NCBI RefSeq assembly: GCF_042434915.1
Contig: NZ_CP170198.1
Span: 2,976,001 to 3,040,000 of the forward strand
Source: Aquimarina sp042434915
GTDB lineage: Bacteria; Bacteroidota; Bacteroidia; Flavobacteriales; Flavobacteriaceae
Direction of reading: 5' to 3'
DNA length: 64,000 bases
Positions 1 to 9,755 of the stretch are shown here, piece by piece. Numbering within the stretch: position 1 is the stretch's first letter; the number at the start of each line of letters is the position of its first letter. Under the pieces are notes generated by a model. It was not told the DNA's origin, did not search any database, and saw only the letters and a program-made list of their open reading frames with translations. A program made the translations under genes and the position numbers.

Positions 1-99
1 CCAGTGTTTTTGAAGCTCTGGACTACCCGTAGTAATTTGCAAAGAACGACCTAGCAAATACCTTTCTTCTAGCTCTCGTATTTTCGGCACTATATTCAT
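1..99 (-). CDS. Unrecognised protein, N-terminal fragment cut by the window edge
   Basis: A minus-strand reading frame opens with ATG at 99 and runs off the left end, giving 33 residues that begin MNIVPKIRELEERYLLGRSL. Its start codon overlaps the stop codon of the upstream EnvC-like gene in a TGATG arrangement, which suggests translational coupling and shared transcription. There is no signal peptide or membrane segment in the visible part. I do not recognise the family from so short a piece. Confidence 0.5.
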   Translation of the reverse strand, partial: MNIVPKIRELEERYLLGRSLQITTGSPELQKHW

Positions 100-1328
100 C
101 ACATTCTATATATCCAATGTTGCGGGTTAAGTCGTTTGGCGTTTTGATAAATTAAAAACTTCATAATAGCTCTCCCAGTAGAAGGATTTACTCGAACCTC
201 TCCTATTTCTTGTTTTGTACGTACTTGATCTCCTTCTTTTACAGTAATATTTTCAATATTATAATACGTAGTAATAAAGTTACCATGCCTAATTTGTACT
301 AATCTACTCGCACCACGCAGCTTTTGGATAGCTATAACTTCACCCTCAAAAATTGCTCTTGCGCGTTCGCCTGCACGGGTTTCAATTTCGACACCGCTAC
401 TATTAATTTTAATATTAGGAAGGGTTGGGTGTGGTTGCGGGCCAAATTTCTTGGTAACTCTACCAGTCCCAACTGGCCAAGGTAATTTACCTCGGTTTGC
501 AGTAAAATTATCTGCAACCAATTTAGCCTCTGCGGTTAGAGCAAAGGTAGTAGCCGAACCTTTATTCGTAACTTTTTTACCTGCTTTCTTATTGGCCTTG
601 GCTATTGCAGCTCTAATTAACTTTTCGATTGCCTTATCAATCGCACTTGCCTGTTGTTCTTTTTTCTTAATTTGCTTTGAATAGACTCCCGATTTCTTTC
701 GAATGGTGGTCATTAATTCTTGTTGTTGCTTTTTTTCGGCAAGTAACTTTTCTTGTTCCTTACGGTTCTCAGCTACCAAAAGTTCTTTAGATTTTTTCTG
801 ATTAGCTAGATCTTTATTAAGTTCTTTGAGTGCTTCGGTTTGCATTACAATATTATCTGCTTGCTCTTTGCGATGCTTATTGTATTGTTTCATATACTGA
901 AGCCGTTTATATGCTTGCGTAAAATTGGAAGAAGACAAAAGAAACATAATTCTACTTTGACGAGAGTTACTTTTATAAGATTTTGAAATCATTTTTGCAT
1001 AATCCTCTTTAAGAAGCTGCAACTCTTTCCTAAAAGCGTCTAATTTTTTAAAATTTACATTAATCTCTCTTGTCAATAAATTGGCTTGTTGATTTGTGAT
1101 ACGCACAAGATTTTGACGTGTCCTTATTTGCGCATTAATAGCTTCTACTTGATCTAACAAAGAACGTTCTTTCATTTTGGTGTCCGACCGCAGCTTTTTC
1201 ATCTGCTCTATTTCCTGGCGTAGTTGTTGTCGTTGTTCTTCTAATTGTTGCTGCCTAGAAGATTGTGTATAACCAACAGTACACCATAGAAACAGCATTA
1301 GTAAAATTATGTTTTTGCTACTTTTCAT
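99..1328 (-). CDS. EnvC-type murein hydrolase activator (coiled coil plus degenerate LytM domain)
   Basis: The 409-residue protein has a signal peptide (about 1-21), a long charged coiled coil (about 22-250) and a C-terminal M23/LytM-like domain (about 283-400). Members of this family activate periplasmic peptidoglycan amidases at the division site. The LytM domain lacks the zinc ligands of active M23 peptidases: the usual HxxxD region reads GVEIE, and the usual HxH near the end reads IMKFLIY. It is therefore probably a non-catalytic activator, like E. coli EnvC. It overlaps the upstream DUF4292 gene by 4 bases (ATGA) and is coupled to the gene after it. Confidence 0.88.
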   Translation of the reverse strand: MKSSKNIILLMLFLWCTVGYTQSSRQQQLEEQRQQLRQEIEQMKKLRSDTKMKERSLLDQVEAINAQIRTRQNLVRITNQQANLLTREINVNFKKLDAFRKELQLLKEDYAKMISKSYKSNSRQSRIMFLLSSSNFTQAYKRLQYMKQYNKHRKEQADNIVMQTEALKELNKDLANQKKSKELLVAENRKEQEKLLAEKKQQQELMTTIRKKSGVYSKQIKKKEQQASAIDKAIEKLIRAAIAKANKKAGKKVTNKGSATTFALTAEAKLVADNFTANRGKLPWPVGTGRVTKKFGPQPHPTLPNIKINSSGVEIETRAGERARAIFEGEVIAIQKLRGASRLVQIRHGNFITTYYNIENITVKEGDQVRTKQEIGEVRVNPSTGRAIMKFLIYQNAKRLNPQHWIYRM

Positions 1329-2098
1329 TCTACTGTAACTTCTTCATACCCCGTAGGAATTGAAAATGGAAAACTCACATTTGCGTTATAATCTACCGAG
1401 CGATAATCTAACTTGATTAGTGTTTGCTCTTGATCTTGAGAAGCTTTGATTACAATTTCTTTAGGAAAATCTTGACCACCAACCGTTTGATATGTGTTGT
1501 ATAACACACTTAAAGATCTTTTTTCTAGCGGTTGGGCTAATAATTGGAGTTTCATTTTAAAGTTTTCTGGTGCTATCAAGAATAATCTATTAAACAGCGC
1601 TAACTCTTTTTTGGGTTTTAATTGATATCCTTGATCTACGACTGTAACTTCATAAGTATCTTTTGACAAGTCGAACAAGGATTGCCCTAACAAAAGTTGT
1701 TGTACTTTATCATAATCGAGTTCTGTACCTAACCATTTACTTAACATCTTAAAATTTCCGTCAAAATAAGTGCCATTTATTTTTTCATAGTACTGAACTC
1801 GGTTGGGTGTTATCAAAGCCTTGGCTAATGTAATCCCAAGAATTTTTGCAGATAACCATATTTTCTTATCCCTCTCCATTCGCAAAGTAACGTTAGGACT
1901 CACCGATTGTTTATCATCTTTGTAATTAATTTTTACCCTAGCATTCAACGTATTAAAATTAAACGTGCTGTTATAATGATTGTCAATTACTTTTTTCGAT
2001 TTTAATCGTTTGACAGTCCCACCATCCATACCTGCTGTACTTTTGCAAGAACTTGTTATAATCAATACTATACATAAAAAAGAAAGAAATCGGATCAT
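1325..2098 (-). CDS. DUF4292 family lipoprotein
   Basis: The 257-residue protein starts with a lipoprotein signal ending ITSSC (Cys18), so it is probably anchored in an envelope membrane. The body is beta-rich, with alternating polar and hydrophobic stretches, and resembles the DUF4292 family, which is common in Bacteroidota next to TPR and EnvC genes. LolA/LolB-like folds have been suggested for such proteins, but I infer no reaction. It lies 8 bases after the TPR gene and overlaps envC by 4 bases, so the three are likely one transcript. Confidence 0.75.
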   Translation of the reverse strand: MIRFLSFLCIVLIITSSCKSTAGMDGGTVKRLKSKKVIDNHYNSTFNFNTLNARVKINYKDDKQSVSPNVTLRMERDKKIWLSAKILGITLAKALITPNRVQYYEKINGTYFDGNFKMLSKWLGTELDYDKVQQLLLGQSLFDLSKDTYEVTVVDQGYQLKPKKELALFNRLFLIAPENFKMKLQLLAQPLEKRSLSVLYNTYQTVGGQDFPKEIVIKASQDQEQTLIKLDYRSVDYNANVSFPFSIPTGYEEVTVE

Positions 2099-2106
2099 TG
2101 TTTTGT

Positions 2107-3477
2107 CTAAGATTTATTTTGGAGTCTAACTGCTTTCTCCTGAAATTCATTCGCTTTAGTATTATCACCCAGCTGTTTGTATGCGTTACTGATGATCGTA
2201 TAAAAATTTGCCTCGACCGTAATGTCATCCAAAATATAATCTAGTCCTACCTCCAAGGTTTCAATAGCCTCATCGTAAGACTTTAAAGCGATCAAAGCCC
2301 GTGCATGCAGAAGATATATATCGGGTTGTGTTGGAAAAAATTCTAAGGCTAATTCACTACCTACTCTGGCCTTTTCGAATCTACCTAATTCGATCTGTAG
2401 TTCTAGCATACGTTTGATTAGAATTATATCGGTTATACTGTCGCCGAGTCCTCTTTCGTAATAATTGAGTGCTAGTTCTTTATTGCCTCTTTTGTAGTAA
2501 AAATTCCCTATTTCATTAAATATAACTGCCGCATTTTCATTTTCAGAAAAAGTATTAATGATTTCTACGAGTTGCTTTTCATATTCGGTATTAGTTTCAA
2601 CAAAAGTCATAAAATCACTTATGACTTTATATTTTGAATCTTTATCAATCTTACTGCTTTGCAGCGTTTTTTTCATTGATATCACCGCCAAATCGGTTTT
2701 GTTTGCATCCAGATAGAATTTATACAGTGCCAAATGTGCCACTTCTGATTTTGGCACTTCTGTCAACAACAACTTTGCTACTTCAAATGCTTTTGCATCT
2801 TGCTTGGTTTGACTATATAAAAAGATTAAATTGATATAAACCTGTTCGTTTTTGGGTTCGGTTTTACGTTTCTCTTCTAAGCGAGCAATTTGGACAGCAG
2901 GATTATCCAGTTTTAAGGTAATACGTTTTCTTAACGTTTTACGATACTGATCGTCACCATACTCATCAACAACCTCATCCAAAATGCGTAATGCTTCGTC
3001 ATATTGATGTTCGAGATAATATAGATTTACCAATTGCTCCTTATAAATACTGTCAAAATCCACGAGCTTTTTTACAGTATCAATTGATGCTTTGTAATCA
3101 TGCAAAGCAAAATACACTTCGAATAAATATTCTAAAACATACCGATCATTTGGGGTGTTTTTTAATGTTATTTGAAAGTTATCCTTCGCTAATTCATATT
3201 GCTTTAGGGCAAGATAATTTTTTGCAAGTTCAAAATACAATATATCAACAGTACCATCTATTGCAATACACTTTTGAAGGGCATCTATTGCTTTTTCATA
3301 ATTTTCGATACCTTTTTGCGTCAGTGCTTCAAAAAAAAGTTCTTGAAATTCGTCTGAAACATTGCCAAGATCATCAATATTTACTTCTTGCTGAGGTTCA
3401 ATTTCTTGCGCTTTGACGTACAGCATAGAAGTTACTAAGAAAAGTACAAGTAACCTATATGTAAAAGCATTGCTCAT
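2107..3477 (-). CDS. Exported tetratricopeptide repeat protein
   Basis: The 456-residue protein has a signal peptide (about 1-23, ending VKA) followed by helical TPR-type repeats over almost its whole length; for example a YEKAIDALQKC repeat near 55-70 and a YDEAIETLEVGL repeat near 400. TPR proteins are scaffolds for protein-protein contacts. Here it would act in the periplasm, possibly with the DUF4292 lipoprotein and EnvC homologue encoded directly downstream. No catalytic residues are visible. The DUF4292 and EnvC context suggests a role in envelope maintenance, but this is inference. Confidence 0.8.
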   Translation of the reverse strand: MSNAFTYRLLVLFLVTSMLYVKAQEIEPQQEVNIDDLGNVSDEFQELFFEALTQKGIENYEKAIDALQKCIAIDGTVDILYFELAKNYLALKQYELAKDNFQITLKNTPNDRYVLEYLFEVYFALHDYKASIDTVKKLVDFDSIYKEQLVNLYYLEHQYDEALRILDEVVDEYGDDQYRKTLRKRITLKLDNPAVQIARLEEKRKTEPKNEQVYINLIFLYSQTKQDAKAFEVAKLLLTEVPKSEVAHLALYKFYLDANKTDLAVISMKKTLQSSKIDKDSKYKVISDFMTFVETNTEYEKQLVEIINTFSENENAAVIFNEIGNFYYKRGNKELALNYYERGLGDSITDIILIKRMLELQIELGRFEKARVGSELALEFFPTQPDIYLLHARALIALKSYDEAIETLEVGLDYILDDITVEANFYTIISNAYKQLGDNTKANEFQEKAVRLQNKS

Positions 3478-3513
3478 TTATATTTAACGTATTTTGAATG
3501 TTTTTTATTCTCT

Positions 3514-4530
3514 CTACTCTAAGACAGAATAGTCTCCTATACTAATTTTGGTAAATTTGCCATCAAAACGAACTTTGTTACCAATCATAGCTTCATCTAA
3601 GGTAGCATTTTTAATATGAGTTTCTGTTTGAATCAAGCTATTTTTAATTATTGAATCTTGTATTACACAACTATCACCAATACTTACGTTTGGACCAATA
3701 GTGGCATTTTTGAGAATCACATTTTTGCCAATATAACAAGGCTCAATAATTTTTGAATTCTCTTCACTAAGGGTTTTGCTAACCAAATCCTCACCATCAT
3801 TTTTTAAAAAACCTAACATACGCGTGTTGGTCTCTACGGTTACTTCTTTATTACCGCAATCCATCCATTCGTCTACTTGACCCGTAACAAATTTCTTGCC
3901 ACTACTCATCATCCTTTTGATTCCATCATTTATTTGATATTCACCACCATTTATGATATTATTATCAAGTACGTATTGCAGTTCATTTTTGAGTACTGCA
4001 ACATCTTTGAAATAATAAATACCGATAACGGCCAAATCAGAAACAAACGCTTTGGGTTTCTCAACAAGTTCGACAATTTCTTGGCTATCATTTAATTTAA
4101 CAACACCGTATGCCTCTGGTTGATCTACCTGTTTTACCCATATTACAGAATCTGCTGATTTATCTAGATTAAAATCAGCACGAATTAATGTATCTGCATA
4201 CGCTATCACAGCAGGTCCCGAAAGCGATTCTTTGGCACACATAATTGCATGTCCTGTACCCAAGGGCTGATCTTGTCTGTAAATTGACGCTTTTGCTCCC
4301 AGACCTTCAGCCAGCGCTGTTAAGCTTTCCTCTACATCCTTCCCAAAAAAAGCGGGGTCTCCCAAGACAAATGCTATCTCCTCAATAGGTTCTCCTAAAA
4401 CTTTAGCAATATCAGACACCAAGCGATGTACGATCGGTTTTCCGGCAACGGGAATTAGCGGTTTTGGAACTGTTAAGGTATGTGGACGTAATCTAGAGCC
4501 TCGTCCTGCCATGGGTACGATGATTTTCAT
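3514..4530 (-). CDS. Sugar-phosphate nucleotidyltransferase with left-handed beta-helix tail
   Basis: The 338-residue protein begins with the nucleotidyltransferase signature GRGSRLRPHT and PKPLIPVAGKP (residues about 8-32), which binds the nucleotide and sugar phosphate. The catalytic domain spans about 1-240. The C-terminal part (about 260-335) has hexapeptide-repeat character (IGKNVILKNATIGPNVSIG), forming a left-handed beta helix. The family makes NDP-sugars from NTP and a sugar 1-phosphate; the sugar and base cannot be settled from sequence alone. It sits 30 bases after dut in the flippase-dut-nucleotidyltransferase run, so a role in glycan precursor supply is likely. Confidence 0.85.
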   Translation of the reverse strand: MKIIVPMAGRGSRLRPHTLTVPKPLIPVAGKPIVHRLVSDIAKVLGEPIEEIAFVLGDPAFFGKDVEESLTALAEGLGAKASIYRQDQPLGTGHAIMCAKESLSGPAVIAYADTLIRADFNLDKSADSVIWVKQVDQPEAYGVVKLNDSQEIVELVEKPKAFVSDLAVIGIYYFKDVAVLKNELQYVLDNNIINGGEYQINDGIKRMMSSGKKFVTGQVDEWMDCGNKEVTVETNTRMLGFLKNDGEDLVSKTLSEENSKIIEPCYIGKNVILKNATIGPNVSIGDSCVIQDSIIKNSLIQTETHIKNATLDEAMIGNKVRFDGKFTKISIGDYSVLE

Positions 4531-4560
4531 ATGTTACTTATATTTTAAAATTAATTTAAT

Positions 4561-4995
4561 TTATTGTTTTCCAGTACTACCAAAGCCACCCGCACCACGC
4601 TCACTACTGGATAGTGTACTCACCTCCTGCCATTCTGCACGTTCATGTTTTGCTATTACTAACTGAGCTACGCGTGCGCCTGGGGTTATAGTGTAGGCTT
4701 CGTTAGATAAGTTCACCAAGATAACACCAATCTCACCACGATAATCTGCATCAACAGTTCCTGGTGCATTAAGCACTGTTATACCGTGTTTTGCAGCTAA
4801 TCCACTACGCGGGCGAACTTGAGCCTCAAACCCATGAGGAAGTTCTATAAACAATCCTGTTTTTATAATAGTACGTTCTAAGGGTTGTAATGTAATTTCT
4901 TGTGGTATACTGGCGCTCAGATCCATACCCGCAGATGATGGGGTTTCATAATGGGGTATCTTGTTTTCTGAGGTATTAATTATTTTGATTTTCAT
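4561..4995 (-). CDS. dut: dUTP diphosphatase
   Basis: The 144-residue protein carries all five trimeric dUTPase motifs in order: SSAGMDL (about 21-27), PRSGLAAKHGI (about 62-72), GTVDADYRGEIGV (about 79-91), GARVAQLVI (about 103-111) and the glycine-rich C-terminal RGAGGFGSTG. The enzyme hydrolyses dUTP to dUMP and pyrophosphate, keeping uracil out of DNA and feeding dTMP synthesis. Its start abuts the stop codon of the upstream flippase with no gap, so the two are co-translated. Length matches the family. Confidence 0.97.
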   Translation of the reverse strand: MKIKIINTSENKIPHYETPSSAGMDLSASIPQEITLQPLERTIIKTGLFIELPHGFEAQVRPRSGLAAKHGITVLNAPGTVDADYRGEIGVILVNLSNEAYTITPGARVAQLVIAKHERAEWQEVSTLSSSERGAGGFGSTGKQ

Positions 4996-6450
4996 CTACG
5001 ATTGCTTTATTATCTGTTTTAATTCTTTAAACTCAAAAACATACAAAACTACTAAAAACAGTAGTAACAATGGGATAGTTATAAAGTAATTGCTATCGAA
5101 TATATAAAATGAGAGTATACATAGTATTATAGAAAGTACTAGATAAAAGCTAATTCTGGGTATATCATAAGGAATCGGATAATACTTTTTTCCAAAAAAA
5201 TAAGATAAAAACATCATTGAACCATAGGCTACAAGGGTAGCAATTGCAGAAGCCAGATAGCTCAAAGTGGGTATAAAGATAAAATTAATCACAATGGTGA
5301 TAAGCGCCCCTAGTATGGAAATGTAGGCTCCAAACTTTGTCTTGTCAGTTATTTTATACCAAACCGAAAGATTATGATAAATTCCCAAACAAAAGTTAGC
5401 AAATAAGATTAAAGGAACGATTTTTAAAGCTTCCCAATAGGAAGGGTCTCTAACGATTAGTATTTTGAGTAATGGTAAAAACACAATTACACTTAACATT
5501 ATTAGAGAACCTAATATCACAAAATACTTTGTTATCAATGCAAAAGTTTTTGGAGCCTCTTGGTGTGTCGCATGTTTAAAGAAAAAAGGTTCAATACCCA
5601 AACGAAATGCTGTGGCAAACAATGTCATAAATAACGCAAGTTTATAGCAAGCCGAATAGACTCCTATTGCAGTTTCGGCAACGTTATCAGGAAGCAAGTA
5701 TTTAAGTAAAATCCGGTCAAAGGTTTCATTAATCGAGAATGCAATGCCAGCGATCAAAATTGGTAGACCGTAGCGCAACATCCTTTTCCAAAGTTCTGTA
5801 TCAAAATTATAGTTGATTTTGAAATAAAAAGGAAGTAACATTGCCAAGGTTAAGGCACTCGCGATAAGATTTGAAATAAAGATATAGTTTATCTCAAAGT
5901 TTTCTATTACAAAAACTTCCAGCATAGAAAAGTGATTTGCCAAATCTGATATATACAGAAGTAAGATTATATTAAGACCAAGGTTTACAAAAACGTTTAC
6001 GATTTTGAGTATTGCGTAGCGCAACGACTGTTCTGTGGCACGCAGCCATGCAAAAGGAATGATAACCAAAGCATCCAAAAGAAGAATCCATAGTACAAGT
6101 TCGAAATACTCAAGTTTGATTTGCAGCCAAAGAGCAATCGTAGCTTTAAAAACAAAACCTACCGCTATGATTACAAAAGAACTAATAGCTATAGAAAGCG
6201 TAGATGTACTAGTTACACGTTTCTTATTAGATGCTGTATTGAAAAATCTGAAAAACGCGGTTTCCATACCGTATGCTAATAGCACATTGAACATAACAAT
6301 ATAAGAAAACACAAAAGAGATTTTACCATACTCATCGGCAGGTAAAATATCTGTATACAAGGGAACTAGTATGAATGATAGCATTCGTGGTAACACGGTA
6401 GCCAATCCATAGACAAAGGTTTGCTTAAATAAACGTTGAAAAGTACTCAA
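4996..6450 (-). CDS. Oligosaccharide flippase family membrane protein (MOP superfamily)
   Basis: This is a 484-residue integral membrane protein with about 12-14 hydrophobic segments. Its N-terminus (FVYGLATVLPRMLSFILVP) is typical of polysaccharide flippases of the MOP superfamily, which move lipid-linked glycans across the inner membrane. It is separate from the second flippase of the capsule-type locus at 36294-37553, so it may serve a different, more housekeeping glycan. The gene leads the run flippase, dut, nucleotidyltransferase, TPR, DUF4292, envC. Substrate is unknown. Confidence 0.88.
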   Translation of the reverse strand: MSTFQRLFKQTFVYGLATVLPRMLSFILVPLYTDILPADEYGKISFVFSYIVMFNVLLAYGMETAFFRFFNTASNKKRVTSTSTLSIAISSFVIIAVGFVFKATIALWLQIKLEYFELVLWILLLDALVIIPFAWLRATEQSLRYAILKIVNVFVNLGLNIILLLYISDLANHFSMLEVFVIENFEINYIFISNLIASALTLAMLLPFYFKINYNFDTELWKRMLRYGLPILIAGIAFSINETFDRILLKYLLPDNVAETAIGVYSACYKLALFMTLFATAFRLGIEPFFFKHATHQEAPKTFALITKYFVILGSLIMLSVIVFLPLLKILIVRDPSYWEALKIVPLILFANFCLGIYHNLSVWYKITDKTKFGAYISILGALITIVINFIFIPTLSYLASAIATLVAYGSMMFLSYFFGKKYYPIPYDIPRISFYLVLSIILCILSFYIFDSNYFITIPLLLLFLVVLYVFEFKELKQIIKQS

Positions 6451-6514
6451 TAGCTATAGGTTATTGCTGTAAAAATACAGTTTTTATCCAGTGCTATGGT
6501 TTTAAATCCTTTTT

Positions 6515-6973
6515 TTACATTTTTTTAGGAAGGTTGGTGATTTTATAGAAATGCATAGCTCCATCTTTTTCATAGGCTAAAATTGCTTCATTTTTTTGTA
6601 ATTCAAAAGGAATTTTCTTTTCGATTACAGGTAATTTATTGCCAAATTCTTTTCGAGGATCTGCACTCATGACCAAATCTTCTTTTTTAGGAAACATATA
6701 TCGGCCAATATAAGCTTTGGTACTTAAATCATATTGTAAGTCAATCTTTTTTCCTTTAAAATAAAGATGTGAGATAGTAATTGCTTCGATTTCGTTGGAC
6801 GGAAAAATAATAGCATATCCCTGACTAACTATTTCCTTATTTTGAAAGAGCTCTTGATAATATGCATCGCTAAGCGATATTGGGGATGTTTGATCCATGG
6901 TATTAATTGAAGCGCATTCCGTGGTTAGGAACAGCAATAATATAACACTTAAGGTACTTAAAAAAGCTTGCAT
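6515..6973 (-). CDS. Putative small lipoprotein of unknown function
   Basis: I choose the ATG at 6973 because it opens a plausible lipoprotein signal (MQAFLSTLSVILLLFLTTEC, Cys20). A start at 7036 would place 21 extra residues before the signal. The remaining ~130 residues are mixed and contain no motif I recognise. The gene follows the TonB-receptor-like gene by about 75 bases on the same strand and may be the tail of that cluster. The lipobox (TTEC) is not canonical, so membrane anchoring is an inference. Confidence 0.55.
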   Translation of the reverse strand: MQAFLSTLSVILLLFLTTECASINTMDQTSPISLSDAYYQELFQNKEIVSQGYAIIFPSNEIEAITISHLYFKGKKIDLQYDLSTKAYIGRYMFPKKEDLVMSADPRKEFGNKLPVIEKKIPFELQKNEAILAYEKDGAMHFYKITNLPKKM

Positions 6974-7049
6974 AATACTGGTATTAAATGATTTGTTTAA
7001 GTTAAGAACAAAAGTAATACCAAAGGAAAAAACCAACTGAGTTTGGCAG

Positions 7050-9731
7050 TTAAAATTTTAAATTCACTTTTAACATCAGGTAGCGGGGCAACACACGATA
7101 TGCCGTAGTTGATATATAGGTGTCGGTTACTGTGAAGCTTCTATACGTATTTGTATTAAACAAATTCTTACCAATAAGCATAAAACTCATGTTACTATTA
7201 CCAGGTTGATATTTTAATTCTAAATCGGCAAAATAGTAGGCGTTCTTGTCATTTTGAATATTATTAAAATAGTAGCGTTCTGTTTGTAATTGCAAGTTGA
7301 GTTTTGGGTTCAACACAAAATAAAGATCTAGGAATGAAGTGTTTTGTGCTCTTGTATTTTTATTATTACTATAAATTTTCTGAAGGTTCCAGGTAGTACC
7401 AAAATGATAATTGAAAATACCGCGAAATCCTGATCGCAGCTCAAATCCATACCGATAATTTTGATTCTCTATGCTTCGATTGAGACCGTTGACTCTATTT
7501 TTAAATTCGGATTTTGAGTACGATAATTTAATTTTGATGTTATTTCGAATAAACTTCATGTAGCGTTCTAATCTGGCGTTGGCACTATAAAATTCACGAT
7601 TCGGAATACGTAATTTTGTACTTTGTATCACATTTTGTGTGATTTGAGCATCTGTACTTAAGAAATTGTGGTGCTTGGTATAAGCTAATGATACATTTGC
7701 TATAAATCGATCTCCAAAATTACCAAGAGTATAGCCCGTAAATATCTGGGTTGCTTGTTGCTGATTAAAGTTGCCCAGACCTCGCTCAAAATTTTGATAT
7801 CCAGTCTGTACATACTGGGGATACACTTCTCCAATAGTAGCATTACTTGATGAATTTTGAATAAAACCAAATAACTTATTTGTTTTGTTTATTTCCCAGT
7901 CTATTTTTAATTTTGAGTTAAGAAACGCTGGAGTCTCTTGCTGCGTTTTATCAACTGTTTCTAATTCGTTATATAGTTGGTGTCCTTCGAGATCAAGAGT
8001 GACTCCAAAATCTTCGATTTTTTTTCTATATTCTGCATGCACATACAGATCCTGAGTAGTGTAACTTGTTCTATTTTTATATGCATCTGGTTCAAAAAAC
8101 GTTCCTGTAGTCTCCTGTAGTATAAAATCACTTTGTAGATCATCCTCTCGTACATTGTAGCCTATACTATAATGTAAAACATCCTTATTCTTTTTACGAT
8201 CTATGACAAGTGCTTTAAAACCTGAATACCAGAAATTGCTTTTATTATATTGTAGTACTCCTTCCACATTTTCTGCAGAAGGAAATAATTCATCAAATAA
8301 AAACCGATCACTTGTATATGATTGAGGCTTCTTTTCATTGAGATATCTTGCAGTTAGTAGCAATACCTTATTCACTTTGAAACGATAGCTATATTTTAAG
8401 TTGTGATCATGAAAATCAGCGGTAGTGGATAAGTTTTCACTATTTGGAACTGTATTGAAAATGACATTGGTATTTGAGTTTTCATCTGAAATAGTATATT
8501 TCCCTTCATACTCTAATACTTTTGAATTAGAAATATCATAGATGAGTTCTGCTCGACCAAAGCCAATGGTAGACGCCTTACGCTGTTGATAGGTTTCTAA
8601 ATTTGTAAAAGATATGCTATTACCTACAAAGGTATCTTCACTATTCCTATTAAACTGTGCATCATCGCCATTGAAAAGCCCGAGGAGTTTTATGTTTACT
8701 TTTGAATTGATTTTAAAAATTGTATTAAGCGATACTAATTCGGCATCATTAAAATTAGTGCGTTCTTTTTTTAATCCGGGAACTTCTGTGTCCAAAGAAA
8801 TTAATGAATTTACTCGTTGATCTTCTCCCACAGTTCCCACTTCCTCCGTATAAGATTGTGGATTTATTAATCCCTGTATATCTTCAGAAGCATCCACGCC
8901 AATATTATTAAGACTTCCGATAAGAAAGTATTTATTTTTTTTACCAAAACTGGAAAGCGTTGCATCCACATCATACCGATTCTCTGACACTACTCCGTAT
9001 GCCGGAGAGAGATTCCCGAACCAATCGCGTTTAAATCCTTCATCAAGTTTGAGATTGATGGCCACTTTTTCACTTTCTTCAATCCCTTGAAGTAGTCTAT
9101 TTCCAGAATAGCGCCGCAAAACTTCTACTTTATCAACTGCATTAACATCTAAGTTTTTGGTTAACAATCGGTAGCCTTTTTTAAAGAAATCATCCCCTTC
9201 GACCATTACCTTTTCTACTTCCTTACCATCTACTTTGATCACTCCTGTATCACTCACATCCACTCCGGGTAGTTTTTTCAGTAAATCCTGCACCACGCTT
9301 TCTTCTCCTTGTTTAAAGGAGGCTGCATTAAATACGATTGTGTCCTTTTTTTCAGTAATCGCACGTTCGGCAGAGATCACAACCTCGTCTAATGCATACG
9401 AGGTGGTAAAAAGCTGTGCGTTGTGTTCTTGTAGTGAATTTTTATCTAATAGGATAGGCACTTCTTGGGTAGCATAGCCAAGGGCAGAAAAACTAATCAA
9501 TAACGAATCGATTGCATCGGTTTGTATGGTATATGCACCTTTGGTATTTGTATACGCAAAAGCAATGATCGCTTGATTAGAAACACGTTTAAGATAGACA
9601 TTTGCTGAAGGAATTGGCTGCGCAATAGAATCAGTTACCACACCAGATACAATAGATTGAGCCGATAAAAAATTGCCTAATAGTAAGAACATTAGGCAAT
9701 GACAATAATTTGATAGTTTTATTCTTTTCAA
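7050..9731 (-). CDS. TonB-dependent-receptor-like outer membrane protein with carboxypeptidase-like N-terminal domain
   Basis: The 893-residue protein has a signal peptide (about 1-24), a carboxypeptidase-regulatory-like beta-sandwich (IVSGVVTDS... about 27-110), a plug-like domain (about 120-225, with VVQDLLKKLPGVDV) and a long C-terminal beta-barrel ending LMLKVNLKF. Such proteins import ligands through the outer membrane using TonB, though a clear TonB box is hard to pick out. The three GLPGLI genes directly upstream are a pairing often seen in Flavobacteriia, suggesting a joint function. The substrate is not predictable. Confidence 0.85.
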   Translation of the reverse strand: MKRIKLSNYCHCLMFLLLGNFLSAQSIVSGVVTDSIAQPIPSANVYLKRVSNQAIIAFAYTNTKGAYTIQTDAIDSLLISFSALGYATQEVPILLDKNSLQEHNAQLFTTSYALDEVVISAERAITEKKDTIVFNAASFKQGEESVVQDLLKKLPGVDVSDTGVIKVDGKEVEKVMVEGDDFFKKGYRLLTKNLDVNAVDKVEVLRRYSGNRLLQGIEESEKVAINLKLDEGFKRDWFGNLSPAYGVVSENRYDVDATLSSFGKKNKYFLIGSLNNIGVDASEDIQGLINPQSYTEEVGTVGEDQRVNSLISLDTEVPGLKKERTNFNDAELVSLNTIFKINSKVNIKLLGLFNGDDAQFNRNSEDTFVGNSISFTNLETYQQRKASTIGFGRAELIYDISNSKVLEYEGKYTISDENSNTNVIFNTVPNSENLSTTADFHDHNLKYSYRFKVNKVLLLTARYLNEKKPQSYTSDRFLFDELFPSAENVEGVLQYNKSNFWYSGFKALVIDRKKNKDVLHYSIGYNVREDDLQSDFILQETTGTFFEPDAYKNRTSYTTQDLYVHAEYRKKIEDFGVTLDLEGHQLYNELETVDKTQQETPAFLNSKLKIDWEINKTNKLFGFIQNSSSNATIGEVYPQYVQTGYQNFERGLGNFNQQQATQIFTGYTLGNFGDRFIANVSLAYTKHHNFLSTDAQITQNVIQSTKLRIPNREFYSANARLERYMKFIRNNIKIKLSYSKSEFKNRVNGLNRSIENQNYRYGFELRSGFRGIFNYHFGTTWNLQKIYSNNKNTRAQNTSFLDLYFVLNPKLNLQLQTERYYFNNIQNDKNAYYFADLELKYQPGNSNMSFMLIGKNLFNTNTYRSFTVTDTYISTTAYRVLPRYLMLKVNLKF

Positions 9732-9755
9732 GATTAATTGTAAGATACTAGAGTT

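Noticed and set aside
451..684. Plus-strand open frame opposite envC (77 codons)
   Set aside because: It lies fully inside a well supported minus-strand gene, has no homology I recognise and fits a shadow frame.
2991..3416. Plus-strand open frame of 141 codons opposite the TPR gene
   Set aside because: It is antisense to TPR repeats and its composition is that of a reverse-complement frame; no start signal or family is seen.
6974..7036. Start of the small lipoprotein at the upstream ATG (7036)
   Set aside because: It would put 21 extra residues in front of a clean lipoprotein signal; the ATG at 6973 opens that signal directly.
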